Assembly: GCA_017508135.1 (NCBI GenBank)
Contig: JAFVZN010000059.1
Coordinates: 1-34,392 of the forward strand
Length of the DNA stretch: 34,392 nucleotides
DNA from: Lentisphaeria bacterium
GTDB taxonomy: Bacteria; Verrucomicrobiota; Lentisphaeria; Victivallales; Victivallaceae
Reading direction: 5' to 3'
Shown here: in pieces, positions 16,025 through 25,035 of the stretch
How positions within the stretch are numbered: the stretch's first letter is position 1
Layout: every line of letters starts with the position of its first letter
Program-made: the position numbers and the translations under genes
Notes under the pieces: generated by a model
Seen by the model: the letters and a program-made list of their open reading frames with translations, nothing else
Told to the model about the DNA's origin: nothing
Databases searched by the model: none

Positions 16025-18796
16025 GTGAGCTTCTATCTCTACCCCGGAAATAAACTTGAAACTCTGGCAGAGTGCTATTGCCGCACTGTCGACAGTGCTG
16101 TGCGCCCTGATCCGCTGGAACGGGAGACGGTCATCGTCCAGACACAGGGCATGGCATCGTATTTGCGGCAGTATATCGCCGCTTTTTGCGGTGCGGCAGT
16201 CAATATAGAGATGCCGTTCCCCAACGGGTTTATTGAAAAACTGCTGCTTGCCAACACCGGCGGCTTTGCGGCGGCACGTCAATATTTTTCTCAGGAGTAT
16301 ATGGCGTGGGAGATATTTTCCATACTCAACCGGCGCGCTCCCGGAGAGTTTCCGGAGTTGGAAGCCTACCTTTCAGGCGACAACGGTGCCTTGCATTTAT
16401 GGCAGTTGTCCGGACGTGTTGCCGCGCTTTTTGACCGCTATCAGATCTACCGTTATCAGGATGAACACTTTCCTTTGCACGGTAACTCCTGGCAGGCGCG
16501 TTTGTGGAATGAATTGCGCCGGATCTACGGCAAGAGCAAACTTGAGTGCTTCCGCGAATTTCTCGGGAGCAGAGAGAAGATCCGGAATCTGCCCCGGCGG
16601 ATAACCGTTTTCGGAGTGGGGTCACTGCCGCCGCTTTATCTGGAGATGTTCTTCAAAGCGGCGCAGGAGACGGAACTGCACTTCTTCTACCTTACGCCGT
16701 GTCAGGAATATTGGGAAGAGGTGCGCTCGGTCCGGGAGTTGCGCCGCCGGGGAGAGGATGCCTGCGAAGTCGAAGTCGGCAATCCGCTGCTGGCATCGTG
16801 GGGAGAATCCGGACGGGAACTCTTTGCCAATTTGCTGGACAAGCAGGATGCCATGCCCTATCTTTCCAGTGAAGAGGCATTGTTTACGCCTTACACGGTT
16901 CCGGATGAAAAAGGGGATATCCTGCACCGTTTGCAGCAGGATATTCTGGATATGACCGACCGGCGGGAGATGCCGGAGGAGATCACCACTGCCGGTGACA
17001 CTTCGCTGGAGATACTCAATTGCCACGCTCCGAAGCGGGAAGTGGAGATATTGCATGATAAACTGTTGATGCTGTTGGACTCCGGCAAGGTCGAACTGCG
17101 CAATATCATTGTGATGGCACCGGATATCAACGATTACTATCCTTATATCGACGCGGTGTTCTCCCGGGGGCCGCTGAAGAACTGTTATACGGTATCCGAC
17201 CGCGATTTGCATACCGGCTGCGGTATCGGAGATGTTTTTCTCCGGCTGCTGGATTTGTACTCCTCCCGGCTGACTGTTCCGGAGGTGATGCAGCTGTTGC
17301 GTACTCCGGTCATCGGCGCGGCGTTCGGAGTTGCGGAGGATGATATTGAAACTTTGAACCGCTACTGGGACGCGGCACGGGTGTGCTGGGGAAGCGACGG
17401 TGCGGATCATGAGAGGTTTTGCGGCGTGGCGTTTGAAGAGTTTTCCTGGGGCAACGCCATCGACCGGATGTTCACCTTGTTCGCCTCCGGCGCGCATGGC
17501 GCGGAGCAGAGTATGGATGATCTGCCGCAGCTCAGGGAAGGGGATATGGAACTCTTCGGCAGATTCTGCCGCTTCCTGCGGATGATAAGACAACTGCGCC
17601 GGAGTTTGCGTGAAAACCGGGATCTTGCATCGTGGATGGAGCTTATGCAGCGGATGCTGAACGGCTTTTTCGCCACCAGTGAGCCGGAGGATAATTCGGA
17701 GCTGGCAGAACTGCGTAAATTTTTCAGCGATAAAAGTTTCATTGCCGGAAAACTTCAAATCTCCGGCGACTTCCCGGTTACTGTGATAATCGATATCGTG
17801 AAAAAGTTTCTGGATTCAGTCCGGGACAGCTTCTCTTTTCTCCGGGGGAAGATCACCTTCTGTTCACTTACTCCCCTGCGGAGCATCCCGGCGGATGTGA
17901 TCGCGGTTCTGGGATTGGATGAAGCGGCGTTCCCCCGGCGGGATGTCACGCTGGGTTTCGACTTGATGAGTTATAAGATCCTGCCGGGTGACCGTTCGGC
18001 GGCGCGTGAGGACCGTTATCTCTTTCTGGAAGCGTTGATGTCGGCGCGGAAAAATTTCTGGTGTTTCTATAATGGCCGCTCCCGGCGCAACGGCAAAACG
18101 CTTATGCCGTCGCCGGTGTTGGGGGAACTGCTGGACTATCTCCGGCAGAGTTATCCCGGATTTCAGGAGACGATGCACCATCTTCAGCCCTTTTCCAGAG
18201 AATATTTTGAAGTCGGAAGTCCGCTGCGATCCTGTTCCAAAGAAGATTTTCAGGTGGCAAAACTGCTGGCATCACCGCCGAAAGAGTTTCCGTCCGGGCG
18301 ACTGGTGGAATCAGCAGGACCCGGCTGTACGGATATTGAACACGTTGAACTTGAAGCGTTGATAAAATGGGCTGGTGACCCTGCGGGATATCTGCTGGCA
18401 AATCATCACGATATCCGTTTCGCCATTCCTGCAGTATCGAGAGAACGGGAGGTGCTTACCGTCAACGCGCTCAACGGCAGATATCAGCTTGACCGTAATA
18501 TAGCAGAGATGGAGAGTGCGGATTTTTCCGAAGAAGAGAGCCTTGCTGCACTGCGGCGGAACAATATGCTGCCGCCGGGAAGTGCCGGGCGTAATGCGTT
18601 TTACAAGGAGCTTGCCATGATCCGGCAGCTGCCGGAGGCGTGGAGACAGGAGTATTATTCTCAGGAACGTCTGGCGTTGAAGTTTGAACATGGCACAATG
18701 AAACTCTCCGGGATATTTGAGTGTTCCAGTCTGCTGGATAAACAGAAGATACTTTTTTCAGCTCATGCAAACACAAGTTCATCGCTGAAGCATTGA
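16025..18796 (+). CDS. recC: Exodeoxyribonuclease V gamma subunit RecC, N-terminal ~87% (frameshifted)
   Basis: RecC is the Chi-scanning, inactive-helicase subunit of RecBCD. The N-terminus (FYLYPGNKLETLAE, VIVQTQGMASYLRQ, FPNGFIEKLL) and the block LGLDEAAFPRRDVTLGFDLMS, then GDRSAAREDRYLFLEALMSA, correspond to conserved RecC segments I recall from E. coli. GTG 16025 has GGAA upstream; a TTG start at 16004 would fall in the terminator. The reading frame ends at 18794-18796 after 923 codons, whereas the matching C-terminal part continues in the -1 frame. The frames can be joined at a T6 run (18753-18758): one extra T restores ILFFSSCKHKFIAEALIRHH and a protein of about 1059 residues, near the usual RecC length. 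This is a frameshift mutation, an assembly error or slippage. Confidence 0.85.
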   Translation: MSFYLYPGNKLETLAECYCRTVDSAVRPDPLERETVIVQTQGMASYLRQYIAAFCGAAVNIEMPFPNGFIEKLLLANTGGFAAARQYFSQEYMAWEIFSILNRRAPGEFPELEAYLSGDNGALHLWQLSGRVAALFDRYQIYRYQDEHFPLHGNSWQARLWNELRRIYGKSKLECFREFLGSREKIRNLPRRITVFGVGSLPPLYLEMFFKAAQETELHFFYLTPCQEYWEEVRSVRELRRRGEDACEVEVGNPLLASWGESGRELFANLLDKQDAMPYLSSEEALFTPYTVPDEKGDILHRLQQDILDMTDRREMPEEITTAGDTSLEILNCHAPKREVEILHDKLLMLLDSGKVELRNIIVMAPDINDYYPYIDAVFSRGPLKNCYTVSDRDLHTGCGIGDVFLRLLDLYSSRLTVPEVMQLLRTPVIGAAFGVAEDDIETLNRYWDAARVCWGSDGADHERFCGVAFEEFSWGNAIDRMFTLFASGAHGAEQSMDDLPQLREGDMELFGRFCRFLRMIRQLRRSLRENRDLASWMELMQRMLNGFFATSEPEDNSELAELRKFFSDKSFIAGKLQISGDFPVTVIIDIVKKFLDSVRDSFSFLRGKITFCSLTPLRSIPADVIAVLGLDEAAFPRRDVTLGFDLMSYKILPGDRSAAREDRYLFLEALMSARKNFWCFYNGRSRRNGKTLMPSPVLGELLDYLRQSYPGFQETMHHLQPFSREYFEVGSPLRSCSKEDFQVAKLLASPPKEFPSGRLVESAGPGCTDIEHVELEALIKWAGDPAGYLLANHHDIRFAIPAVSREREVLTVNALNGRYQLDRNIAEMESADFSEEESLAALRRNNMLPPGSAGRNAFYKELAMIRQLPEAWRQEYYSQERLALKFEHGTMKLSGIFECSSLLDKQKILFSAHANTSSSLKH

Positions 18797-19203
18797 TCCG
18801 CCACCATGCACTGTGCATGATCTCCGACGTGGAGACGGTGACGACCTCTCTGATGACAATGGAAAAAGATCGCTGGAAAGAAACCGTGTGGCGTTCGCCC
18901 GGCAAAGGTGCGGAGAGCCGGGAGTTCTGGGAAACGCTGTCCGCTTTGCTGCCGGGCGGAAATCAACGGGTCCCGGCACTGTTTCCCAAAACATTATATG
19001 AACTGGCAAAAAACTTTTCCTCCGGAAAAGCTGACGGCCGCATACTGAAAAATTTCACCTTCCCGCAGGAATGGGCGGGTAATGCCGCCATCCGGAGCTG
19101 CTTTACAGAATATGCGCTTAATGTTCCGGAGATACAGCAGGAACTGCTGACGTTCGGCAGGGTGTTTTACGGAATGGATATGACGGGGGTGTTTGATGAA
19201 TGA
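18793..19203 (+). CDS. recC: RecC C-terminal fragment (continuation after frameshift)
   Basis: This frame is open from 18742 and carries on RecC directly (KFIAEALIRHHALCM, then MEKDRWKETVWRS). It is drawn here from the first possible start, TTG 18793, but it has no ribosome-binding site of its own, so it is almost certainly the end of recC rather than an independent gene. The RecC C-terminus contacts RecB and RecD, so losing it would be expected to disrupt the complex. The stop at 19201-19203 overlaps the recB start by 8 nt, as expected for an intact recC-recB junction. Confidence 0.8.
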   Translation: MIRHHALCMISDVETVTTSLMTMEKDRWKETVWRSPGKGAESREFWETLSALLPGGNQRVPALFPKTLYELAKNFSSGKADGRILKNFTFPQEWAGNAAIRSCFTEYALNVPEIQQELLTFGRVFYGMDMTGVFDE

Positions 19204-22200
19204 GTACGCCGTAAAGTTCAACGCCGTCGAGGCTCCGTTATCCGGAATAAATCTGGTAGAGGCCGCCGCCGGTACCGGAAAAACCTATTGTATCCAGATC
19301 CTTGCCGCGCGGCTGATCCTGGAAGGTGCGCTGAAGATAAATGAGATCGTGGTTTTGAGTTTTACCGTCGATGCGGCGGCGGAACTGGCGCGGCGCATCC
19401 GTACCGTTCTGGAAAATATCGTGCTGATACTGGAACAGCGTATCGATATTTGCGATGCACAGGCGATGGCGATCATTGAACACGACCGGCAGGTGCGTCC
19501 GGAGGTCACGGACACAGAACGGTTGAAAACGGTGAAAACGGCACTGCGCGACTTTGACCTTGCCAATATTTCGACAATAAACGGCTTCTGCCATAAACTG
19601 CTTTCGCAATATGCTTTTGAGAGCCGGTTGTCGTTCAGTACGGAGCTGGAAGGTGCCGCCGGAAACCGCCTGCGCGACATTATGGATGACTGGTTGCGGC
19701 AGAAGTTTTATGACAGCCGGGACGGGGAGATTTTCAGCGCACTGATAAAGCCGGACAAGGTTTATGCTCTGCAACCCTATGTGCTGGACTTCAATGTGGA
19801 GATCCCCGAATATCCGCATTACGATATTGCCGCGCTGCTGTCGGCACTGTATGATTGCGGCGATGCGGAAGATATTTTAAGTGCGCTTTCGCCGGAATAT
19901 TTCCGTAGAACGGCGAAGATCATATCGTGCAAAGACACCTTTATCCAGGCACTCTGCCGTCACGATCACCGGAAAATATTTGAGCTGTGTCCACTGTACA
20001 CTGCTGAAAATCTGGTTTCCGGAGCGTTGAATGCGGCTAAGGGAGCGGTTCAGGAACTGGTTTTGAAAGAAGAGTTTTTTGCCCGCTGTTCCGGAATCGC
20101 TGCGGCGTTGGAAGTCGCGGAGGCCGCGCTGTATGCCGAAGCTCTGCATTATGGAAGAAAGCGTTTCCCGATAGTGGAACGGGAGCAGAATTTCATCACC
20201 TTTGCCGATCAGATACATCTGGTGGATGAGGCATTGCAAAGTTCTCCCGAGCTGCGGACACTTCTGCGGGAGAAGTTCAAAGCCGGTATCATCGACGAAT
20301 TTCAGGATACCGATGCCGCGCAGTACCGGATTTTCAAAACGCTTTTTGACGGCAGTGATAATTGTGTCTTTATGGTAGGTGATCCCCGGCAGGCGATATA
20401 CCGCTTCCGCGGCGGAGATATCCACACCTATTTGAAGGCAAAGCAGGAGGCATTGCAGTGCGGCAGGGTTTACCGCCTCGGAGTGAATTACCGTTCCAGT
20501 GTCAATATGGTCGGGATGGTGAATACGATCTTCGGCAGACATGAGAATCCTTTTCACACGGAGAATATCGACTTCCCGGAACTGGAATCCCGCGCGGCAG
20601 AAGAGGCTCCGGAACTGTTGGAACACGGCGTGCCGTCCGCAAGTGCGATGCACTATTTTCTGGTTTCAGAGAACTCCACCGTCTTTCAGCAGTGCGGTCT
20701 CCGTATCCGGGAGCTGCTGTCACCGCAGTGCGCGTGTGCCCTGCCTGATGGTACTCCTTTGAAGCCGGAACATATCGCCGTTCTGGTGCGGACACACAAT
20801 GAAGCGGCATTGATGCAGCAGGCATTGGATGATCTGGCGATCCCCGCTGTATGTCTGAAAAGCGGCAATGTTTACGCAAGTCGCGAAGCATTGGAACTTT
20901 TTCAGGTGCTGGCGGCGGCAGCGGCCCCCGGAGACAAGGTGAAATTGCACACCGCTCTGGGTGGACGTTTGTGCGGCATACCGCTTGCGGCGTTGAACTC
21001 TGCCGGAAGTGACGGTGCATCCGCATCATCGGCGCGCGGAGTGGAGATCTTCTGCCGGATGGGAGAGGAGTGGCGCAGCCGGGGATTTACGGTAATGTTT
21101 GAAACCTTTCTCCGGGAGTTCAAGGTGCGGGAAAATCTTGCTCAACTTTCCGGCGGTGAACGGATGCTGACCAACTTGTCCCAGCTCGAAGAACTGCTTC
21201 AGAAACTTTGCAGCCGTTCCCGGTTGACTCCGGAAGCGTTGATCGAAGAGTTTTCCGGACTCATCTGCCAGAGCAGTGAACGCGGTGCCGCTGATGAAGA
21301 ACATGAGGAACTTATGGCAAGCGGCGGCAGTGCGGTCAAGATATTGACGATACACGCCTCCAAAGGATTGCAGTATCCGGTGGTGATGCTGCCGCAATTG
21401 GATCAGCTGAGCGTTCCCGTCCGGCTGACTTCCGAACTGCTTTATTACGACGGCGAGTGCCGGAAGCTGGATCTGCTCCGGGCTCCGGAGTGCCGGAACT
21501 TGATAAAAGATGAGATCTTCGACGAACTGCTCCGTTTGATCTACGTCGCCATCACCCGTGCGGAGTATCGTTGTGAAATATTCGGCGGAACCCCGGCAGA
21601 GGGAACTCCGCTGGAGTGGCTGTTGAAGAGCCGGGAGGATGGCGGCGCAGTGCTTCCGTTTTTGGCTCCGGAGTTTGCCGCAGTCGAATATACTCCTCCA
21701 ACGCCGGAAGGATTGGTCGAACAACTGGCGGATATTCCCGATTTTTCAGTCAACTGGCAGGTCGTGAGTTATACCTTTCTCACCCGGGGGGTAAGTGCCA
21801 GAGGCAGCGATCTTCCTGCTGACCATGATGAAAACCTGCCGCCGTACAGTTTCGGAGAAGGTGAGCGTGCCGCCGGATTTTCTCCGTACACCTGCTCCGG
21901 AGGAGCCGGTTTCGGTACGGCACTGCATGAGATATTGGAAAAACTGGATTTCTCTGCCGGAACAAAAGAGTGTGAAGCCGCCGCGGCACAGCTGTTTTCC
22001 CGGACGGGGATCGCCGCTGATGCCGCTGATATCGTTTCCGGCGGACGCTGGATACACGGGATATTGAACTCCCCGCTGAAAGATCATGACGGAACGGAAT
22101 TTCTTCTTTCATCGCTCCGGGAGTGTGACCGGGTTTGCGAGATGGAGTTCTGCTGCGGATTGAAAGCCTTTGATCTGGAAGCCGTGCGCCGCGTTCTTGA

Positions 22201-22639
22201 TGAGTATGTCCGGAGCGCGGAACTTGAACTTCAGGAGTGGCCGGAGGAGTGGAGTGCCAGTTTGTCCGGCGGTATTCTCAACGGATTTATCGACCTGGTA
22301 TTCCGCCGGGAGGGAAAATATTATATTGTGGACTGGAAATCCAACAAGCTCGGAGATAATGGTTCCGGCTTTTCTCCTGACAGCTTGAAACAGGCGATGG
22401 TGCATTCCATGTACTTTTTGCAGTATCTTCTCTACATGGCAGCTCTGGTGCGCCATTTGCGCCGGTGTCGCGGCGGAGTATTCGGCGAAGCTGAATATGA
22501 AGCGCAGATCGGCGGAGTTTATTATCTCTTTGTGCGCGGGATGTCACCGGATGCGCCGGACCGGGGGGTGTTTTACGCCCGCCCGCCGTGGAAAACGGTT
22601 CATGCTTTGGAGGAACTTATATGCAGCAGCGATCAGTGA
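19196..22639 (+). CDS. recB: Exodeoxyribonuclease V beta subunit RecB (helicase/nuclease)
   Basis: The 3'-5' SF1 helicase and sole nuclease of RecBCD, processing double-strand DNA ends for RecA. 1147 residues, normal length. Helicase motifs: Walker A AAAGTGKT (about 23-30), TINGFCHK, Walker B DEFQDTD (about 366), GDPRQAIYRFRGGD, HASKGLQYPVV (about 720) and YVAITRAE (about 782). The C-terminal nuclease domain keeps GFIDLVF and YYIVDWKSNKLG (about 1045), with the metal-binding Asp and catalytic Lys of RecB-type nucleases. Start: ATG 19196 has GGGGG 6 nt upstream and overlaps the recC frame; a TTG directly before it is less likely. It overlaps recD by 19 nt. Its full integrity argues that the whole complex is functional. 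Confidence 0.95.
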   Translation: MNEYAVKFNAVEAPLSGINLVEAAAGTGKTYCIQILAARLILEGALKINEIVVLSFTVDAAAELARRIRTVLENIVLILEQRIDICDAQAMAIIEHDRQVRPEVTDTERLKTVKTALRDFDLANISTINGFCHKLLSQYAFESRLSFSTELEGAAGNRLRDIMDDWLRQKFYDSRDGEIFSALIKPDKVYALQPYVLDFNVEIPEYPHYDIAALLSALYDCGDAEDILSALSPEYFRRTAKIISCKDTFIQALCRHDHRKIFELCPLYTAENLVSGALNAAKGAVQELVLKEEFFARCSGIAAALEVAEAALYAEALHYGRKRFPIVEREQNFITFADQIHLVDEALQSSPELRTLLREKFKAGIIDEFQDTDAAQYRIFKTLFDGSDNCVFMVGDPRQAIYRFRGGDIHTYLKAKQEALQCGRVYRLGVNYRSSVNMVGMVNTIFGRHENPFHTENIDFPELESRAAEEAPELLEHGVPSASAMHYFLVSENSTVFQQCGLRIRELLSPQCACALPDGTPLKPEHIAVLVRTHNEAALMQQALDDLAIPAVCLKSGNVYASREALELFQVLAAAAAPGDKVKLHTALGGRLCGIPLAALNSAGSDGASASSARGVEIFCRMGEEWRSRGFTVMFETFLREFKVRENLAQLSGGERMLTNLSQLEELLQKLCSRSRLTPEALIEEFSGLICQSSERGAADEEHEELMASGGSAVKILTIHASKGLQYPVVMLPQLDQLSVPVRLTSELLYYDGECRKLDLLRAPECRNLIKDEIFDELLRLIYVAITRAEYRCEIFGGTPAEGTPLEWLLKSREDGGAVLPFLAPEFAAVEYTPPTPEGLVEQLADIPDFSVNWQVVSYTFLTRGVSARGSDLPADHDENLPPYSFGEGERAAGFSPYTCSGGAGFGTALHEILEKLDFSAGTKECEAAAAQLFSRTGIAADAADIVSGGRWIHGILNSPLKDHDGTEFLLSSLRECDRVCEMEFCCGLKAFDLEAVRRVLDEYVRSAELELQEWPEEWSASLSGGILNGFIDLVFRREGKYYIVDWKSNKLGDNGSGFSPDSLKQAMVHSMYFLQYLLYMAALVRHLRRCRGGVFGEAEYEAQIGGVYYLFVRGMSPDAPDRGVFYARPPWKTVHALEELICSSDQ

Positions 22640-24441
22640 CCGGCGATATGCCGGATATCATCTTTTCCGACTTTGACCGGGAGTTCGGCAGATTTTTACT
22701 GCGGAGCAGCGGAATATCTTCTCCCGTACTGCTGCTGACCGGGATGCTGATGGCATTTGAGCTGCGCGCCGGGCGGACGGTGTTGGAACTTTCCCGCTAT
22801 GCCGGAAAAACTTTATTGCTTGAAGATGAGGAGAATTTCACTCTTCCCGAAACGGAGGAGTGGATAAACATTCTCTCCGCACCGGAATTTGTTCCGGTCA
22901 TCGCCCCATCATACCTGGAAACGGAGAGTTCACCGCTGGTTTTCATCGGGCAGAACAGGGTCATGCTGCGGCGTTATGCCGCTCTGGAAGCGGTGGTACG
23001 GGAGGCGTTGGTGCGCCGGAAACGGTTTGCTGCGGAACGCGATCTTGTACTGCCGGAGTTTTCCGGAACAGAGATCGGATATCAGGATCTGGCGGTGTTT
23101 GCCGCACTCAATTCCTCTTTGCTTATTCTCTCCGGCGGTCCCGGTACCGGAAAGACCACCGTCTGCGGCAGAATACTTAAAGAACTGCTCTCCCGTCGCC
23201 CGGAGATGAACATCTTTTTTGCCGCTCCCACCGGAAAGGCACAACAGCGGCTTGCCGGGCAGATCATGGAATCAGCGGCACAACTTCCGGAAGATTCTCC
23301 TGTCCGCAAGGCGATGGAGACGATGCCGGGGGCGACGCTGCACAGTTTCATCTACAACCGTTCCTGGCGGCAGAAGCTCGCTTTTTGCGACTTGCTGTTG
23401 CTGGATGAGTGTTCCATGATACCGCTTGAACTGTTTGCCGGAGTTCTGGAACTGCTGCCGCCGCACGCCGCGTTGATTTTGACGGGAGACCGTAAACAGT
23501 TATCTTCGGTTGAAAGCGGTTCGGTTTACGGGGATATGTGCAATTTCGGCAGGGTGAATCACCTTCCTGCGGAGGCGGCGCGGCTTTTCAACGGCTGCGG
23601 CGGCAGTGTGAAGGAGCTTACGGCGGGAGAAGATGGTGATTTCTCCGGTTTCATCGTCGAACTGGAAAAGAATTACCGTGCCGCATCGGCACCGGAGATC
23701 TGCCGCATTTCCAATATTCTCCGTCATGCCGCCGTTGGCGATGCCGCGAAAAATGCCGCATTGCTTGCCGGTATGGATGCGCCTGATTTCTGCACCGGAT
23801 GTCAGACGGCGGAGACTCTGGCGGCGGCGGTGCGGCAGAAATTGCATCATGTTTCTTCCTGTGGTCATGCGCCGGCTGAACTTCCGGCACTGTGTTCGTT
23901 TCCGGATACAGAAGATCTTGCTGCCGTTTTCAAACTTATGGAGGAGTTCAAATTTATCTGCGCGATGAATCACGGTACTTTCGGCACACAGGCGGTCAAC
24001 AATATTGTCCTTGAGGAATTGAAACTCCGACCGGAAAAAGCAAACTCATGGAAACCCGGTACCATTTTGATGATAACCCGCAACGACCGCCGGACCGGAT
24101 TGCGTAACGGCGATATGGCAGTGGTCACATTGGAGAGAAACAGTGACGGTATCCCCGGCTGCCGGGTACGTTTCCCCGCCTGTCCGGAGATGCATCTGCC
24201 GGTGGCGGAACTGCCGCCGCACGAGTGCGGTTTTGCCATCACCATCCACAAGTCGCAAGGATCGGGATATGCAAATGTGACGTTGCTGCTTCCGGATCAG
24301 CCGGTGGAGATTTTGAGTGTTGAACTGCTTTACACCGGGATCACCCGGGCGGCGAAGCGGGTCGATCTCTGGGCATCAGAGGATATTCTGCAATTTTGCC
24401 TTGCACATAAAACGGAGCGGCTGTCGAATTTGTTTTCCTGA
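22621..24441 (+). CDS. recD: Exodeoxyribonuclease V alpha subunit RecD (5'-3' helicase)
   Basis: The 5'-3' SF1B motor of RecBCD. 606 residues, similar to E. coli RecD. An N-terminal helical domain (about 1-150) that would bind RecB/RecC is followed by Walker A GGPGTGKTT (about 171), APTGKAQQRL, the Walker B-like LLLLDECSMI (about 259), GDRKQLSSV (about 288), then TIHKSQGSGY (about 540) and YTGITRA (about 570). Start: ATG 22621 has GGAGG 7 nt upstream inside the end of recB. It is the last gene of the recCBD operon. No terminator is obvious; a degenerate A-type repeat follows. Confidence 0.95.
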   Translation: MQQRSVTGDMPDIIFSDFDREFGRFLLRSSGISSPVLLLTGMLMAFELRAGRTVLELSRYAGKTLLLEDEENFTLPETEEWINILSAPEFVPVIAPSYLETESSPLVFIGQNRVMLRRYAALEAVVREALVRRKRFAAERDLVLPEFSGTEIGYQDLAVFAALNSSLLILSGGPGTGKTTVCGRILKELLSRRPEMNIFFAAPTGKAQQRLAGQIMESAAQLPEDSPVRKAMETMPGATLHSFIYNRSWRQKLAFCDLLLLDECSMIPLELFAGVLELLPPHAALILTGDRKQLSSVESGSVYGDMCNFGRVNHLPAEAARLFNGCGGSVKELTAGEDGDFSGFIVELEKNYRAASAPEICRISNILRHAAVGDAAKNAALLAGMDAPDFCTGCQTAETLAAAVRQKLHHVSSCGHAPAELPALCSFPDTEDLAAVFKLMEEFKFICAMNHGTFGTQAVNNIVLEELKLRPEKANSWKPGTILMITRNDRRTGLRNGDMAVVTLERNSDGIPGCRVRFPACPEMHLPVAELPPHECGFAITIHKSQGSGYANVTLLLPDQPVEILSVELLYTGITRAAKRVDLWASEDILQFCLAHKTERLSNLFS

Positions 24442-24489
24442 AAGCCGAAGTGGGAGATGAGCGCGTTGACCTCCGGAGAGTTGACAGGA

Positions 24490-24538
24490 GATCGCCCGCA
24501 AGATGCCGCCGGCGATGTGATTTTTATGTGACAACCGT
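24490..24538 (+). repeat. Degenerate A-type repeat, copy 3
   Basis: These 49 nt match 31571-31619 at 39 positions without gaps by eye, sharing GATCGCCCGCAA, GCCGCCG and ATTTTTATG. The B part is absent. It ends 19 nt before a perfect TTGACA, in the same orientation relative to the downstream gene as the other copies. Confidence 0.6.
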
Positions 24539-24557
24539 GTTTTTTTACGGAATGGAC

Positions 24558-24585
24558 TTGACAAATCAACTTCCGGTGCTATATT
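24558..24585 (+). promoter_or_regulatory. Strong promoter for the small basic protein
   Basis: Perfect -35 TTGACA (24558-24563), 16-nt spacer, TATATT (24580-24585). The transcript leader would be about 45-50 nt. Confidence 0.75.
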
Positions 24586-24639
24586 ATCTCTTATGCAAAT
24601 GTTGAAGTAAAACAAAAATTTAAAATATGAGGTGTAAAT

Positions 24640-24795
24640 ATGTCACAGCATCCGAGTCTCCGCGTTGGCGGCAAAATCCGCAAAATCCGTAACGTCATGA
24701 AACGCTATGAACGTCTCAACGTTCTCCGCGCCGAAGGTCGTATTCCCGAAGACAAAGTTCTTGGTCTGCCCAAGACCAAGCCGATCGAAGTCTGA
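24640..24795 (+). CDS. Small basic protein of the PVC superphylum
   Basis: A 51-residue protein beginning MSQHPSLRVG and ending LGLPKTKPIEV, very rich in Arg and Lys. The opening MSQHxSL, the NVxKRxER core and the LGLPKTK ending match a small basic protein family I know from Chlamydiae, Verrucomicrobia and Lentisphaerae, which has been suspected to be ribosome-associated. GAGG lies 7 nt before ATG 24640. A strong promoter lies upstream and a strong terminator follows, so it is a highly expressed monocistronic gene, as expected for a ribosomal or RNA-binding factor. Function is not established. Confidence 0.85.
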   Translation: MSQHPSLRVGGKIRKIRNVMKRYERLNVLRAEGRIPEDKVLGLPKTKPIEV

Positions 24796-24812
24796 GGATT
24801 TCCGGTTTTCAG

Positions 24813-24844
24813 TGGAACACGCAGTGCGTGTTCCATTTTTTTTT
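24813..24844 (+). terminator. Rho-independent terminator after small basic protein
   Basis: A 10-bp perfect stem TGGAACACGC/GCGTGTTCCA (24813-24822, 24826-24835), 3-nt loop, followed by nine T. Confidence 0.93.
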
Positions 24845-24876
24845 GCTGTTCATGGCAGTCTGGAGGTGGGATTTTG

Positions 24877-24917
24877 GGCAAAAAAATGGGATAATCGCTT
24901 TTTTTTGCCTTTTTTTT
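24877..24917 (+). terminator. Second, AT-rich stem-loop with T-tract
   Basis: A 10-bp stem GGCAAAAAAA (24877-24886)/TTTTTTTGCC (24900-24909) followed by eight T. It could be a back-up terminator; the stem is weak (3 G-C pairs). No gene is seen in 24796-25035. Confidence 0.4.
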
Positions 24918-24939
24918 GTGAATTTATTTGAATAATTAT

Positions 24940-24968
24940 TTGACATTTATCGTTTTAAGCGGTATTAT
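24940..24968 (+). promoter_or_regulatory. Promoter for the two-TM protein
   Basis: Perfect TTGACA (24940-24945), 17-nt spacer, TATTAT (24963-24968), about 68 nt upstream of the start codon. Confidence 0.75.
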
Positions 24969-25035
24969 ATATAACGTATAGTGGATGTGGTGTGAGATCC
25001 CATTCCGTAATAAAAAACAATGAGGGAGGTAATTC

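Noticed and set aside
18751..18762. Programmed ribosomal -1 frameshift site in recC
   Set aside because: The T6 run does not form a canonical X XXY YYZ heptamer in the recC frame; a T deletion or transcript slippage is simpler.
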